64,000 nucleotides of DNA from Candidatus Nitrosopumilus sediminis (lineage in GTDB: Archaea; Thermoproteota; Nitrososphaeria; Nitrososphaerales; Nitrosopumilaceae), in assembly GCF_000299395.1 (NCBI RefSeq), contig NC_018656.1, positions 558,001 through 622,000 of the forward strand. The letters are read 5' to 3'. The notes under the pieces were generated by a model, which was not told the DNA's origin, did not search any database, and saw only the letters and a program-made list of their open reading frames with translations. Below are positions 8,877-19,671 of the stretch, piece after piece. A program made the translations under genes and the position numbers. Every line of letters begins with the position of its first letter. Positions within the stretch are counted from its first letter, which is position 1.

Positions 8877-9572
8877 TTACATCTCAGATAATCTAGGTGC
8901 TAATTTATCTAATGCTTCAAGAACACCATCACCTGCACCAGATGAGACTACCATACTTGCTTCAGATTTTACCTGATCGGATGCATTTCCCAATGCGATG
9001 CTAGTTTTTGCCACATTGAATAAAGGAATATCAGTTGCACTGTCGCCGATGGCAATCACATCTTCAGGCAAAATAGATAATTTTTCCATGATTTTTCTAA
9101 AGCCAGTTCCCTTGTTAATACCAGGTGAATTGATATGGTATGCATATTGACTATCAGATAATTCAACTGGAATATTTTTTTCAGAAAGTAGTTTTCGAGC
9201 AAGATCTAAATCAAAAGTTCTCTCTAAAACAACCTCAGTCATCCTAGGAAAAACTCGCTTTTCTTTTACACCATCAATATTGTTTTTAATTATATCAAAA
9301 GCGCTTTTGCATTCATCAATATTGCCCAACAAGATATGATCATCAGAATCTAATGTAATGCACCCACCATTTTCACCAACAGCAATTTTGGTGGTTCCAC
9401 CAAAAACAGATAGTAGGAATCCTTCAACAGAGGACCGCCCTGTGACATAGATGACATTATGTCCCATGACGGTTAAACGTCGTAATGCATCAAGGGCATC
9501 CAAATGTATTCTACCACCACCATTTTCAGTGATAGTTCCATCAATATCGACTGCAAATGTTCTCTTTTTCAT
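8877..9572 (-). CDS. Phosphoglycolate phosphatase, archaeal HAD type
   Basis: HAD IIB hydrolase of 231 aa. Motif I is VDIDGTITENGG, motif II VTGRSS, and motif IV GDSATDIPLFNVA with the two Mg-binding Asp. These resemble the archaeal TA0175 phosphoglycolate phosphatase family. It probably removes 2-phosphoglycolate or a related sugar phosphate. It is upstream of argS with a 2-bp gap and may lead that operon. Another phosphosugar substrate (SPP-like) is possible. Confidence 0.87.
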   Translation of the reverse strand: MKKRTFAVDIDGTITENGGGRIHLDALDALRRLTVMGHNVIYVTGRSSVEGFLLSVFGGTTKIAVGENGGCITLDSDDHILLGNIDECKSAFDIIKNNIDGVKEKRVFPRMTEVVLERTFDLDLARKLLSEKNIPVELSDSQYAYHINSPGINKGTGFRKIMEKLSILPEDVIAIGDSATDIPLFNVAKTSIALGNASDQVKSEASMVVSSGAGDGVLEALDKLAPRLSEM

Positions 9573-9661
9573 AAAAATTGTTTTGGGAACCGAATAATAT
9601 TTGCTACTAACTGAAGTAATACGGTTTTATTTGAAAAGAATGTAGATAGAATTGAATAGTA

Positions 9662-10771
9662 TTGGGAATTCCTGAAAAAATTAAAGCCATTCAAGATGAG
9701 ATGGCAAAAACTCAGATCAATAAAGCGACTGAGCACCACATTGGATTACTAAAGGCAAAGATTGCAAAATTGAAAAGAGAGCAAGAATCAGAAGTTGCAA
9801 AAAAATCAGGAATGAAGCAAGATGGCTTTGATGTAAGACGTAGTGGGGATGCAACTGTTGTATTCATTGGATTGCCAAGTGTTGGAAAATCGACTTTGTT
9901 AAACAAAATGACAGGAGCAAAATCCACAGTAGGAGCTTTTCAATTCACAACGTTAACTGTAGTTCCAGGCATGATGGAATACAGGGGTGCAAAAATCCAA
10001 GTATTAGATCTGCCAGGAATTATCAAAGGAGCATCTACAGGTAAGGGCTTAGGAAAGAGGATCTTGTCAGTTGCCAGAACTGCAGACTTGGTCTTACTGA
10101 TATTAGATGTCTTTCAACCATATCACGAAGATGTTTTAACAAACGAATTGGGAAATATTGGAATTCGATTAAACCAATTACCACCAAACATCACAATTGA
10201 AAAAGCATCAATGGGAGGAATTGCAATTGCACAGCAAGTAAAGTTAACAAAAATTACTGAAAAACACCTCAAAGACATCCTACATCTGTATGGATTAGTT
10301 AGTGCAAGAGTGGTAATTAGGGAAGATATCACATCAGAACAGTTGGCTGATCATATTGCAGGAAACATAAGTTATTCTAAAGCACTTACGGTATTAAACA
10401 AAATAGATTTGGTAGATGAAGCATTTCTAAAAGATTTGAAGAAGAAAATTAAATCAGACGTAATAGAAGTATCAGCAAATTCAGATACAAATATTGAATT
10501 ACTCAAAGAGAAGATTTACGAGAAATTAAAATTCATCAGAATTTACATGAGACCAAAAGGAGGAGAAACAGATTTCAAAGAACCATTTATTGCAAGAGAA
10601 GGAGACACGGTGGAAGACATCTGTAATAAAATGCATCGAAGATTAAGAAGAGAATTCAGATACGGTTTGGTTTGGGGAAAAAGTGTAAAGTTTGGTGGAC
10701 AAAGAGTAGGTTTGAATCATGTTTTACTTGATGAAGATGTACTTACGATCATCAAAAGACGCGGTGTTTAG
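9662..10771 (+). CDS. DRG-family GTP-binding protein (Obg-related, TGS domain)
   Basis: A 369-aa translation-associated GTPase orthologous to eukaryal DRG. It has an N-terminal helical/basic segment, G1 GLPSVGKST (70-78), G3 DLPGIIKGAS, G4 NKID and a C-terminal TGS domain (about 290-369) ending IIKRRG. Like DRG it probably acts at ribosomes. Start TTG. Confidence 0.94.
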   Translation: MGIPEKIKAIQDEMAKTQINKATEHHIGLLKAKIAKLKREQESEVAKKSGMKQDGFDVRRSGDATVVFIGLPSVGKSTLLNKMTGAKSTVGAFQFTTLTVVPGMMEYRGAKIQVLDLPGIIKGASTGKGLGKRILSVARTADLVLLILDVFQPYHEDVLTNELGNIGIRLNQLPPNITIEKASMGGIAIAQQVKLTKITEKHLKDILHLYGLVSARVVIREDITSEQLADHIAGNISYSKALTVLNKIDLVDEAFLKDLKKKIKSDVIEVSANSDTNIELLKEKIYEKLKFIRIYMRPKGGETDFKEPFIAREGDTVEDICNKMHRRLRREFRYGLVWGKSVKFGGQRVGLNHVLLDEDVLTIIKRRGV

Positions 10772-11051
10772 TCAAAAGAAAACAAGAATTTAAAAAAAAT
10801 AGATTTTAAGAAACATAAGAAAAATAAAATTAATGTATTGACGCGTAAAATACAACATAATTGATCTATTTTTTGGAAAAGATCTGATGAAGAGGCTAAA
10901 AATAGAATTAAAAAGAATGTATGAAAAGAGAGAATAAAAAATACGATCAAAAATAAAAAAAATCTAAAAAAACTACTTGATAAATAGTAATCAATTTGTG
11001 TAAATTTCTTTAGTTTAACCACTGAAAAACAATGAAAATGCGGAATTTGTA

Positions 11052-11393
11052 ATGGTTACAAAAAGAAAAGCTGCTAGCAAAGCTAAGCGTACAGTTAAGA
11101 AAGCAGTAAAAAGAACTGCAACTAAAGCTAAGCGTACAGCAAAGAAAGCAGCTCCAAAGAGAAAGGCAGCTAGCAAAGCTAAGCGTACAGTTAAGAAAGC
11201 AGTAAAAAGAACTGCAACTAAAGCTAAGCGTACAGCAAAGAAAGCAGTAAAAAGAACTGCAACTAAAGCTAAGCGTACAGCAAAGAAAGCAGCTCCAAAG
11301 AGAAAGGCAGCAGCAAAAAAAGCAGCTCCAAAGAGAAAGGCAGCAGCAAAACGCAAAGCCGCTCCAAAGAGAAAGGCAGCAAAAAGACGATAA
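11052..11393 (+). CDS. Lys/Ala-rich histone-H1-like DNA-binding protein
   Basis: 113 aa made almost only of K, A, R, T and P in repeated pieces such as KAKRTVKKAVKRTATKAKR and KKAAPKRKAA. It resembles histone H1 tails and bacterial AlgP/Hc1-like proteins and is strongly basic with no hydrophobic core. It likely binds DNA or RNA through charge. The ATG at 11052 is the first in frame after an AT-rich gap. Antisense frames here are shadows. Repeat number is expected to vary between strains because the gene consists of direct repeats. Confidence 0.85.
   Translation: MVTKRKAASKAKRTVKKAVKRTATKAKRTAKKAAPKRKAASKAKRTVKKAVKRTATKAKRTAKKAVKRTATKAKRTAKKAAPKRKAAAKKAAPKRKAAAKRKAAPKRKAAKRR
11073..11247 (+). 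repeat. 79-bp direct repeat, 96-bp period, inside the KA-rich gene
   Basis: 11073-11151 and 11169-11247 are identical over 79 bp at a 96-bp (32-codon) offset; a shorter third copy follows. The nucleotide identity, not just the protein similarity, indicates recent duplication or homogenisation by slippage or recombination. Confidence 0.9.
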
Positions 11394-11409
11394 TCTCGTC
11401 AATAAATTA

Positions 11410-11446
11410 ACAATCGTCACAAAGACGACGAATTGTTTTCATTTTT
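11410..11446 (+). terminator. Possible terminator after the KA-rich gene
   Basis: ACAATCGTC pairs with GACG and ATTGT (imperfect stem with an ACAAA loop, 11410-11436), followed by the T-rich TTTCATTTTT (11437-11446). It is 17 bp after the stop codon. Position and T tract suggest transcription termination. Confidence 0.4.
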
Positions 11447-11594
11447 CTAAATCTAAACAGTGAAAACTATGAATTTTGTATTTTAATAAAATGAAATAAC
11501 CAAAAGGATTTTGAAAATCAATAATTTAAAAATAAAATATCAACTAATAGAAAAAAGAAATTTTCAAAAATTATTTAATGAAATTAAAAAGTAA

Positions 11595-13259
<1,665 letters not shown>

Positions 13260-13351
13260 TTAGATCGCTTAAACCTAATCTAAATCGGGGTTCAGTAACA
13301 CTAGGCTCAATTAAGCTTGGTATTTATCTAGATAAAATGAATAATTGAGCT

Positions 13352-14473
13352 GTGAAGAAACCATTTGGTAGAAAAACAAAAAAAGTCAAAGAGACAAAAA
13401 GTGACGAGATAATTCCCCAAGAACGAAGTTTAGTGGATATTGACTATAATCGTAAAAAATTATTTAAAAAAGGCGTCAATTTGATGGCAGATGAAAAGCT
13501 GGAAGAGGCCATCGAGATTTTTGAGCAAGCATTAAGAATTGATCCAGACAATGTTGAAACTTTAATGAAATTAGGATATGCAAGATTTCATCTAGATGAA
13601 CATGCAGAAGCGCTAAAAGTATATGACAAAATTTTAGAAATTGATGTCACAAATCCAGAAGCTTGGAATCTAAAAGGATTGGTTCATTATGAGCAAAAAA
13701 ATTATTCCAAAGCATTAGATGCAGCTCAAAAAGCAATTGAGACAGATCCCACATATGGAATGGCATGGTACAATCAAGCGTGTTACTTATCACTACTAAA
13801 TCAAGTTCCAGAAGCATTGGAAGCATTGAAACGTTCTATTGAAATAGATGTTAAAAATGCCAGAAAGTCAATTAGAGATAAAGATTTCATGAATGTGAGA
13901 GTTGAAGAAGGTTTCAAGAGAATTGAAGAGGTCGTAGTTTTAGAATCAATTAGACAAGGATACCACACATTAGGAGCTATTGTTTGGACAACATTTCTAG
14001 ATAAAATTGATGCTGAAACAGCTTTGAGAAAATTATTAGAGAAAGGATTAATCGTACAAAATGAAAAACGTGACGGTCTAAGTAAAATTCCAATATATGA
14101 TCTTGCAGACAATATTGCAGAGAAACTTGGAAAAGAAAAGAAAGGATTGTTTGGAATTACCAAAAAAACATTACCAAAACCAGTTAAGAATTTGAAAGAA
14201 CTCAGTCAAGCAATTCAATCAGTTAAAGAAGCAATTGAAGAAGAGGATATTGATAAAACAATTGAAATTTTCGATGTCTTCATAGACCCAAAGAAATCAG
14301 GCGAACAAATGATAGAGAATTTCTTTGACGAACACAGAGAAATAAGATTATGGAAAATCAGATTAAAAGATAGAGGGGTAGATTATCTAATTGACAATAA
14401 AGAGAAAATGATTGTTTTGTTTGACAATATTGAAGGAACTGTGACAAAAAAACTCAGAAATGAGATTTCTTAA
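13352..14473 (+). CDS. TPR-repeat protein with unknown C-terminal domain
   Basis: 373 aa. A basic N-terminus (KKPFGRKTKKVK) precedes about four TPR units from residue 36 to 170 (for example LEEAIEIFEQALRIDPDNVE). A helical C-domain follows, with a winged-helix-like stretch (TLGAIVWTTFLDKIDAETAL ... LIVQNEKRDG) and an acidic tail. It is probably a protein-interaction scaffold; no catalytic motif. GTG start at 13352. It converges directly on the sulfurtransferase gene (stop 14473 against 14474). Confidence 0.85.
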   Translation: MKKPFGRKTKKVKETKSDEIIPQERSLVDIDYNRKKLFKKGVNLMADEKLEEAIEIFEQALRIDPDNVETLMKLGYARFHLDEHAEALKVYDKILEIDVTNPEAWNLKGLVHYEQKNYSKALDAAQKAIETDPTYGMAWYNQACYLSLLNQVPEALEALKRSIEIDVKNARKSIRDKDFMNVRVEEGFKRIEEVVVLESIRQGYHTLGAIVWTTFLDKIDAETALRKLLEKGLIVQNEKRDGLSKIPIYDLADNIAEKLGKEKKGLFGITKKTLPKPVKNLKELSQAIQSVKEAIEEEDIDKTIEIFDVFIDPKKSGEQMIENFFDEHREIRLWKIRLKDRGVDYLIDNKEKMIVLFDNIEGTVTKKLRNEIS

Positions 14474-15280
14474 TTATTCAGCAGAAAGATCCCAGTAACT
14501 AGCATCTTCTTGTTTTTCAGTAGGTTTTTCAAGTTTTTTCCATTCTTTAAAAGAACGAACGTATAATTTTGCATTAGATAATCCTGCGGATTTTAATGCA
14601 TAGTATGCTAACCCAGAAAGAGTTCCAACACTACCACAATAGGTAATGATTTCAGCATTGCCAGTAATGCCACGATTTTCTAGTAATCTCTTCATATCTT
14701 CTTTTGAGCGTAAAATTTTATCATTTGAAGCCAAAGTACGATAGGGCAAGCTGATAGCTCCAGGAATGTGTTGTTCAAGGTAATTTAGCCTCTCCCTATT
14801 ATCGATTAGAATTACATCATCTCTAGTTTGTGCAGTTTCCAAATAGTCAGATGTTGCCAAGATATTTGGCTGAAGGTTCATAGAATGCTCCTTCGTTTGA
14901 ATTTCAGGAACAAAAGAATCATTTTCTAAACCGAGAGATTTCCAATGACTGTAAGTGGTTTCAAGTAATGTTACATCATTATGTCCTAGATATTCCAGAG
15001 TCCAAGCAACTCTTGAAGCCAAAGCACCAAAAGTATCATCATAAACAACCACAGATGTTTCATCATCAATTCCCAATGAGTTTACAAGTTTCAAAACTCT
15101 CTCGGGACTATCATCAGATAATAGATTGGCGAGAGGTAAGTTTACGGCAGTTGGTATATGGTCCTGTTTGTAATCACCTTCTCTTCGGACATCAATGACT
15201 CTAACACTTTTGTCTCTAATTTCTGAACGCAAAGAGTCTACATCAGTTGTAATATTGCCAGAACCGGTCAAGCAGCACAT
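14474..15280 (-). CDS. Thiosulfate/3-mercaptopyruvate sulfurtransferase (double rhodanese)
   Basis: 268 aa with two rhodanese domains (about 12-120 and 145-255). The C-terminal domain has the active Cys in ITYCGSVGTLSG; the N-terminal domain keeps the fold (VIDVRREGDY, HIPTAVNLPLANL) but no catalytic Cys at the loop, as in SseA-type enzymes. It transfers sulfane sulfur to acceptors. It overlaps the upstream siroheme reductase gene by 13 bp, so the two are very probably translated from one mRNA, linking sulfide production and sulfur trafficking. Confidence 0.92.
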   Translation of the reverse strand: MCCLTGSGNITTDVDSLRSEIRDKSVRVIDVRREGDYKQDHIPTAVNLPLANLLSDDSPERVLKLVNSLGIDDETSVVVYDDTFGALASRVAWTLEYLGHNDVTLLETTYSHWKSLGLENDSFVPEIQTKEHSMNLQPNILATSDYLETAQTRDDVILIDNRERLNYLEQHIPGAISLPYRTLASNDKILRSKEDMKRLLENRGITGNAEIITYCGSVGTLSGLAYYALKSAGLSNAKLYVRSFKEWKKLEKPTEKQEDASYWDLSAE

Positions 15281-17079
15281 TCACCCTTTCCAGTTTTTGT
15301 GTGATAACTAGTATCACTTCCATAATCCAGATAAAAATCAGGATCATCTTCAATCGTTGGAGGAATGGTCAACGGTTCCAATATTTTTTTAATATCAGCA
15401 ATTGATTTTATTTTAGAATCTTCATTACCGTTTACAACTCTGTGAACCCAAGATTTCAAAGTGTCATCAGATTTTTTATTTTCTTTAAAAATTTCAATTA
15501 TTTTAAGAATTACGGGAATTACTCTTTTTGCAGGAACTCTAAGTACTGTTTGCCCCAACATAGTATCACCATCAGAGCGCCCTCCTATAGACATCTGATA
15601 GTTAGCATACATATTTTTTCCAACACGTCCACCACCTCCAAAGAATCCAATAGTTGCAATTCCATGTTGTCCACATGAATTAGGACATCCACTTATCTTA
15701 ATTGAAGAATCGCTAAGATCATCATCTTCATCAAATTTTAACTCAAGGAATTTTCGTTGGATTTCTTTTGCTAGCCTATGAGAATTGGTTAATGCCAGAT
15801 TACAGGAAGTGGTTCCAGAACAGCCAATAGGAGCAGTCATGGTTAATGCACCTGATTTTGCCAATCCAGCCTCAATCAGTTTAGAATACAAACGAGGTAA
15901 ATCATCCTCATGCACATATCTTAGAGCAATGTTTTGATTAAAGCCAGATCGAGCCTTGCCTTCTGAGGAGAAATTGCGAATGATGTCAGCCAATGCATAG
16001 AGTTGACTAGCAGTAATATCACCTGCCTCAAGAGTAAGAAATACAGAGCGGTAATCTGATTGAGATTGCTTCACTGTATTTGTTTTGAGCCATCGAGCAT
16101 ATCCATCAGGGGTTGTATCATTTCCACTTTCATCAGAAATTCGAATTGGTCGTTTAATTTCATTTGGACTATGATCAACATCTAGCTGAGTAATTACTGA
16201 TTGAGTGGCGCGAACAACAGCTCTTTCCATTAAAACAAGGTTTTGGAATTTCTCCCAGCCCATATCATTTACAAGATAGCGCATTCTATTTCTTGCAAGA
16301 TTTTTTCTATCTCCCAACCTATCAAAAATTCTCAGTACAGCAATTGAAGTATAAAGCAAATCTTCTTCAGGAGTAAAATCTTCTAGTTGATGACCAACAT
16401 AAGATTTGTTTCCTAAACCACCGCCAAGAAAAATTTTGAATCCTTTTTGAAGAGAACCATCTATTTCTCGAATTTGTGGAATTAATCCAACATCCACAAT
16501 TCTAACCATTCCATGTTTTTCACAACAAGTAAAATTGAATTTGAATTTTCTAGGGAGATTTTGTGCCATAGGATTTCTCAAAAAGAATCTTGCAGTTGCT
16601 AGTGCATATGGTGTTGAGTCAAATTCCTCATCAGGGCAAACACCAGATAATGGACTACACATTACATTTCTAACAGAATTTCCACATGCCTCTCTTGAAG
16701 TCAATCCAACTTCTGCAAGACCCCTAAATATTTCAGATACATCTTCAAGGATTACCCAATGAAGTTGAATGTTTTCTCTTGTGGAAAAGTGTGCACTACC
16801 TATAGAATATTGCTCACTTAATTGCGAGATTTTTTCAATTTGTTCAGGATAAACTTCTCCAGCAGGAAGTTTGATTCTAACCATTGCATAATCACTAGTC
16901 ATTCTAGTTCCATATGCACCATGTTGAAGTCTAAATCGTCTAAAACTATCTTCATCATATTTTCCCTGACGGAACAATTTCACAGTTTTAGCAAAATTGT
17001 CTGCCTCCTCAATTCTAGCCCAATTAATTTTAGGCTTTACAGAATCAGGAGGAGATTGTTTAAGATCAGATATGGTCAA
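15268..17079 (-). CDS. Siroheme/4Fe-4S sulfite or nitrite reductase (ferredoxin type)
   Basis: 603 aa with duplicated ferredoxin-like and siroheme domains. The cluster/siroheme cysteines are C420-x5-C426 (CSGTTSC) and C465-x3-C469 (CPNSC). Six-electron reduction of sulfite to sulfide (or nitrite to ammonia). An ammonia oxidiser that also carries the cysteine synthase and TusA genes seen here would need assimilatory sulfite reduction, and the rhodanese overlap supports sulfur use. Sequence alone does not exclude nitrite. Confidence 0.92.
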   Translation of the reverse strand: MTISDLKQSPPDSVKPKINWARIEEADNFAKTVKLFRQGKYDEDSFRRFRLQHGAYGTRMTSDYAMVRIKLPAGEVYPEQIEKISQLSEQYSIGSAHFSTRENIQLHWVILEDVSEIFRGLAEVGLTSREACGNSVRNVMCSPLSGVCPDEEFDSTPYALATARFFLRNPMAQNLPRKFKFNFTCCEKHGMVRIVDVGLIPQIREIDGSLQKGFKIFLGGGLGNKSYVGHQLEDFTPEEDLLYTSIAVLRIFDRLGDRKNLARNRMRYLVNDMGWEKFQNLVLMERAVVRATQSVITQLDVDHSPNEIKRPIRISDESGNDTTPDGYARWLKTNTVKQSQSDYRSVFLTLEAGDITASQLYALADIIRNFSSEGKARSGFNQNIALRYVHEDDLPRLYSKLIEAGLAKSGALTMTAPIGCSGTTSCNLALTNSHRLAKEIQRKFLELKFDEDDDLSDSSIKISGCPNSCGQHGIATIGFFGGGGRVGKNMYANYQMSIGGRSDGDTMLGQTVLRVPAKRVIPVILKIIEIFKENKKSDDTLKSWVHRVVNGNEDSKIKSIADIKKILEPLTIPPTIEDDPDFYLDYGSDTSYHTKTGKGECAA

Positions 17080-17249
17080 TACAAAGAAAATTCTTTTAGT
17101 TTGGATATAAATTTTTGATATTTGGAGTTTTTAGGAGAAATGTTTTCCTTCAAGTACAAAATCTTCCTATTTTATTCAGAAAAGAATCATTAGTAATACC
17201 TAATTTTTTTAGAAAAAATGTGGCAAAGTATTAATTGTTCACAAAATCC

Positions 17250-18077
17250 ATGATTTTCATGCAAGAAGCAACTGTTGCTGAACAATCAGATAAAATTTTT
17301 ACAGATGTACGTGAAGTTGAAATTACACGTGCAATCGCAAATGAATTTCACGAAGTATTAATTGACAGAGCTGAGTCAGACGTAATTATTATCGGTGCAG
17401 GTCCTGCAGGATTAACAGCAAGTAGGGAATTATCCAACATGGGTTACAAAGTTCTAGTTATTGAACAAAACAACTACCTCGGAGGGGGTTATTGGTTAGG
17501 AGGATATATGATGAATCCAGTTACAGTTAGAGAACCAGCTCAAAAAATTTGGGATGAATTAGGGGTTCCATACAAAAAAGTTCAAGAAGGATTGTATTTG
17601 ACACCAGGCCCACATGCAGTTTCAAAATTAATTGCTGCAGCATGTGATGCGGGAGTAAAATTCCTTCAACTTACAAAGTTTGACGATTTAGTTTTAAAGA
17701 ACGGAAGAGTTGCAGGCATTGTTGTTAACTGGATGCCAGTCTCAGCATTGCCACGAAACATTACATGTGTTGATCCAGTTGCATTTGAAGCAAAAGTAAT
17801 CATTGATGCATCAGGTCACGATTCGGTTGCAGTAAAAAGACTCGTAGATAGAGGCCTAGCCAAATGGAAAGGAATGGAGCCAATGTATGTAAATGACGGA
17901 GAAGAACATGTTGTTCACAAGACAGGCGAAGTTTATCCAGGATTAATTGCAGCAGGCATGTCAGTAACAGAAACACATGGACTTGCTAGAATGGGTCCGA
18001 CATTTGGTTCTATGTTATACTCTGGAAAAAGAGCAGCTGAAATCGCAGCAGCAAAAATTAAAGAATTAGAAAGATAG
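17250..18077 (+). CDS. thi4: Thi4-family thiamine thiazole synthase
   Basis: FAD/NAD-binding thiazole synthase: GAGPAGLTASREL dinucleotide motif, GGGYWLGGYMMNP and the C-terminal TETHGLARMGPTFGSML typical of Thi4. Makes the ADP-thiazole precursor of thiamine. The residue before DP in TCVDPVAFEAK (C178 counted from a TTG at 17235) occupies the place of the sulfur-donating Cys of the yeast enzyme; sulfide-dependent archaeal Thi4 has His there. ATG 17250 is chosen; TTG 17235 and ATG 17259 are alternatives. Sometimes misnamed ribose-1,5-bisphosphate isomerase. Confidence 0.93.
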   Translation: MIFMQEATVAEQSDKIFTDVREVEITRAIANEFHEVLIDRAESDVIIIGAGPAGLTASRELSNMGYKVLVIEQNNYLGGGYWLGGYMMNPVTVREPAQKIWDELGVPYKKVQEGLYLTPGPHAVSKLIAAACDAGVKFLQLTKFDDLVLKNGRVAGIVVNWMPVSALPRNITCVDPVAFEAKVIIDASGHDSVAVKRLVDRGLAKWKGMEPMYVNDGEEHVVHKTGEVYPGLIAAGMSVTETHGLARMGPTFGSMLYSGKRAAEIAAAKIKELER

Positions 18078-18113
18078 ATCATCAAAAAAATCTCACGATA
18101 TTAATCGCATGAA

Positions 18114-18698
18114 TTAATTCATCACAGATTTTATCAAATCAATAATATCCTCTAATAAAACATCATCTGGACGCATAAAGAAAGTTCCAAGAGTTGCAAT
18201 AACAATTAAAGAAACAGCACCTATCATTCTAATCACAAGATCTTTTTTATTGTGTTTTTTCTGTTCTTTTGACAACCCCTCAAGAATTGTTTTTGAGATT
18301 TTTTTTGTTAAATCCTCCCTATCACCAAAATATTCGTTTGATTTACGCGAATTGATAATTATATTACTTACAAATGGAAAATTCTTTGCATTACATTCTT
18401 CACAATCAATATTGTTTTTGGTAATTTTAAATAAAATCCCAATGAAAAATACAGAGAAAACTGCAACAATACTAAGAAATGGAATCAAATCTCCTTGAAC
18501 AAACAGATAACCATAAACTAAAACAAAAAAACCCAACGGGGGCAAAATGAAAATAAAATTTTGTTTTGCTCGAGAGGTTTTAAAACTCCTTTTCTTATGA
18601 GTGTGTAATTTTAATGACCCACAATTAGAACAATGTCTTAATGGACAGACTTGAGTAACATCACTATATTCTGTTTTGCATAACGGACATCTTATCAT
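18114..18698 (-). CDS. Zinc-ribbon membrane protein (unknown)
   Basis: Starts MIRCPLCKTEYSD with CPLC, CPLRHC and CSNC, a zinc-ribbon pair of knuckles. Two adjacent hydrophobic segments follow (FIFILPPLGFFVLVYGYLF and PFLSIVAVFSVFFIGILF), then another CEEC and a C-terminal hydrophobic segment. It is probably a membrane-anchored zinc protein with a cytoplasmic ribbon. The frame is open upstream to 18791 (ATG at 18749), but AATAAATAAAC about 25-30 nt before 18698 fits a TATA box for a leaderless message starting at the CPLC ATG. Confidence 0.7.
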   Translation of the reverse strand: MIRCPLCKTEYSDVTQVCPLRHCSNCGSLKLHTHKKRSFKTSRAKQNFIFILPPLGFFVLVYGYLFVQGDLIPFLSIVAVFSVFFIGILFKITKNNIDCEECNAKNFPFVSNIIINSRKSNEYFGDREDLTKKISKTILEGLSKEQKKHNKKDLVIRMIGAVSLIVIATLGTFFMRPDDVLLEDIIDLIKSVMN

Positions 18699-18911
18699 CT
18701 CTATAGGGACATATTGTTTATTTATTGATAAAAATGTAAACTTACTCATGATTGGAGTAGAGAATGTTGAACGAGTGGATAAAACAGGCAAGAGTATTAA
18801 AAATCGAATAAAATTTATCTAATATTTTACCAAATTTTACGCTTAAAAACCATATAATAATTTAGAAAATTATTCGTTAGAAAGATAAGCAATTAGAACT
18901 AACATCATTTA

Positions 18912-19670
18912 GTGAAAATATCTAAAATCGTTCTATATGATGAGCCTACAGTTCCAGAAATACAATTAGAGAAAATAAGGGAATTCATCTCAAATGCATT
19001 AAACATAGAAGTAGAGGTGAAAGGAAACTTTTTTGAATCAATAGATCACGACATGTGCAAAAAAATTGCAACCACAAGAATTTTTGATTTAAAAAATCCA
19101 TTTAAAGTGCATACGCCGTCAACAGAGGAGATTCAAATCGAGACCCAAAACAAAGACATGTCTAACAGAAAAGAAATGACATTGTATGATGGATTTGAAC
19201 TACAAAACATTATCTCAAAACATATTCCATCTATTGAAAACACATTGCACATAATTCTTACAAACAAACTTACAGCAACTTTTGATCAAAATGATTTCAG
19301 ATATCATGCAAGATCTCTAATTAGTTCAAATCCAACAATAATTTCAACAGCAGGAATTATAGAAGCCCCAGCTAAACCAAAACAATACTATCTAGATTTA
19401 ATGACAAATTTTTCTGAAAACAGAGTTGAAGAAGTAATGAAAAAGTACAAGGGGGAATTTTTAGAATATCATGATCCAAGACTGTATGAAATTCTAGAAG
19501 GATATGTTTTACAGGCCATTCTATACTATAAAACAGGGGAGGCATTTTGCGATAAAAAAGAATGTAGATTATTTAATGCACATTGGCAAAAGGATTTGTT
19601 TTATTCTCAAATTGAAAATAAAAAAATATGTAAACATCATCAAGAAATTATAAACGACTTTAACAATTAA
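18912..19670 (+). CDS. Conserved archaeal protein, putative metallopeptidase-like family
   Basis: 252 aa, GTG start, soluble. The C-terminal AFCDKKECRLFNAHWQKDL plus a later CKHHQE gives several Cys/His that could bind metal. It resembles archaeal DUF6775-type proteins that database text calls putative metallopeptidases, but I see no clear HExxH. Treat function as unknown. It converges on the malate dehydrogenase gene with a 1-bp gap. Confidence 0.7.
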   Translation: MKISKIVLYDEPTVPEIQLEKIREFISNALNIEVEVKGNFFESIDHDMCKKIATTRIFDLKNPFKVHTPSTEEIQIETQNKDMSNRKEMTLYDGFELQNIISKHIPSIENTLHIILTNKLTATFDQNDFRYHARSLISSNPTIISTAGIIEAPAKPKQYYLDLMTNFSENRVEEVMKKYKGEFLEYHDPRLYEILEGYVLQAILYYKTGEAFCDKKECRLFNAHWQKDLFYSQIENKKICKHHQEIINDFNN

Positions 19671-19671
19671 C

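Noticed and set aside
11010-11420. Minus-strand ORFs across the KA-rich gene
   Set aside because: Composition (Cys/Leu/Phe/Ser repeats) is the mirror of Lys/Ala codons; the + frame is the coherent one.
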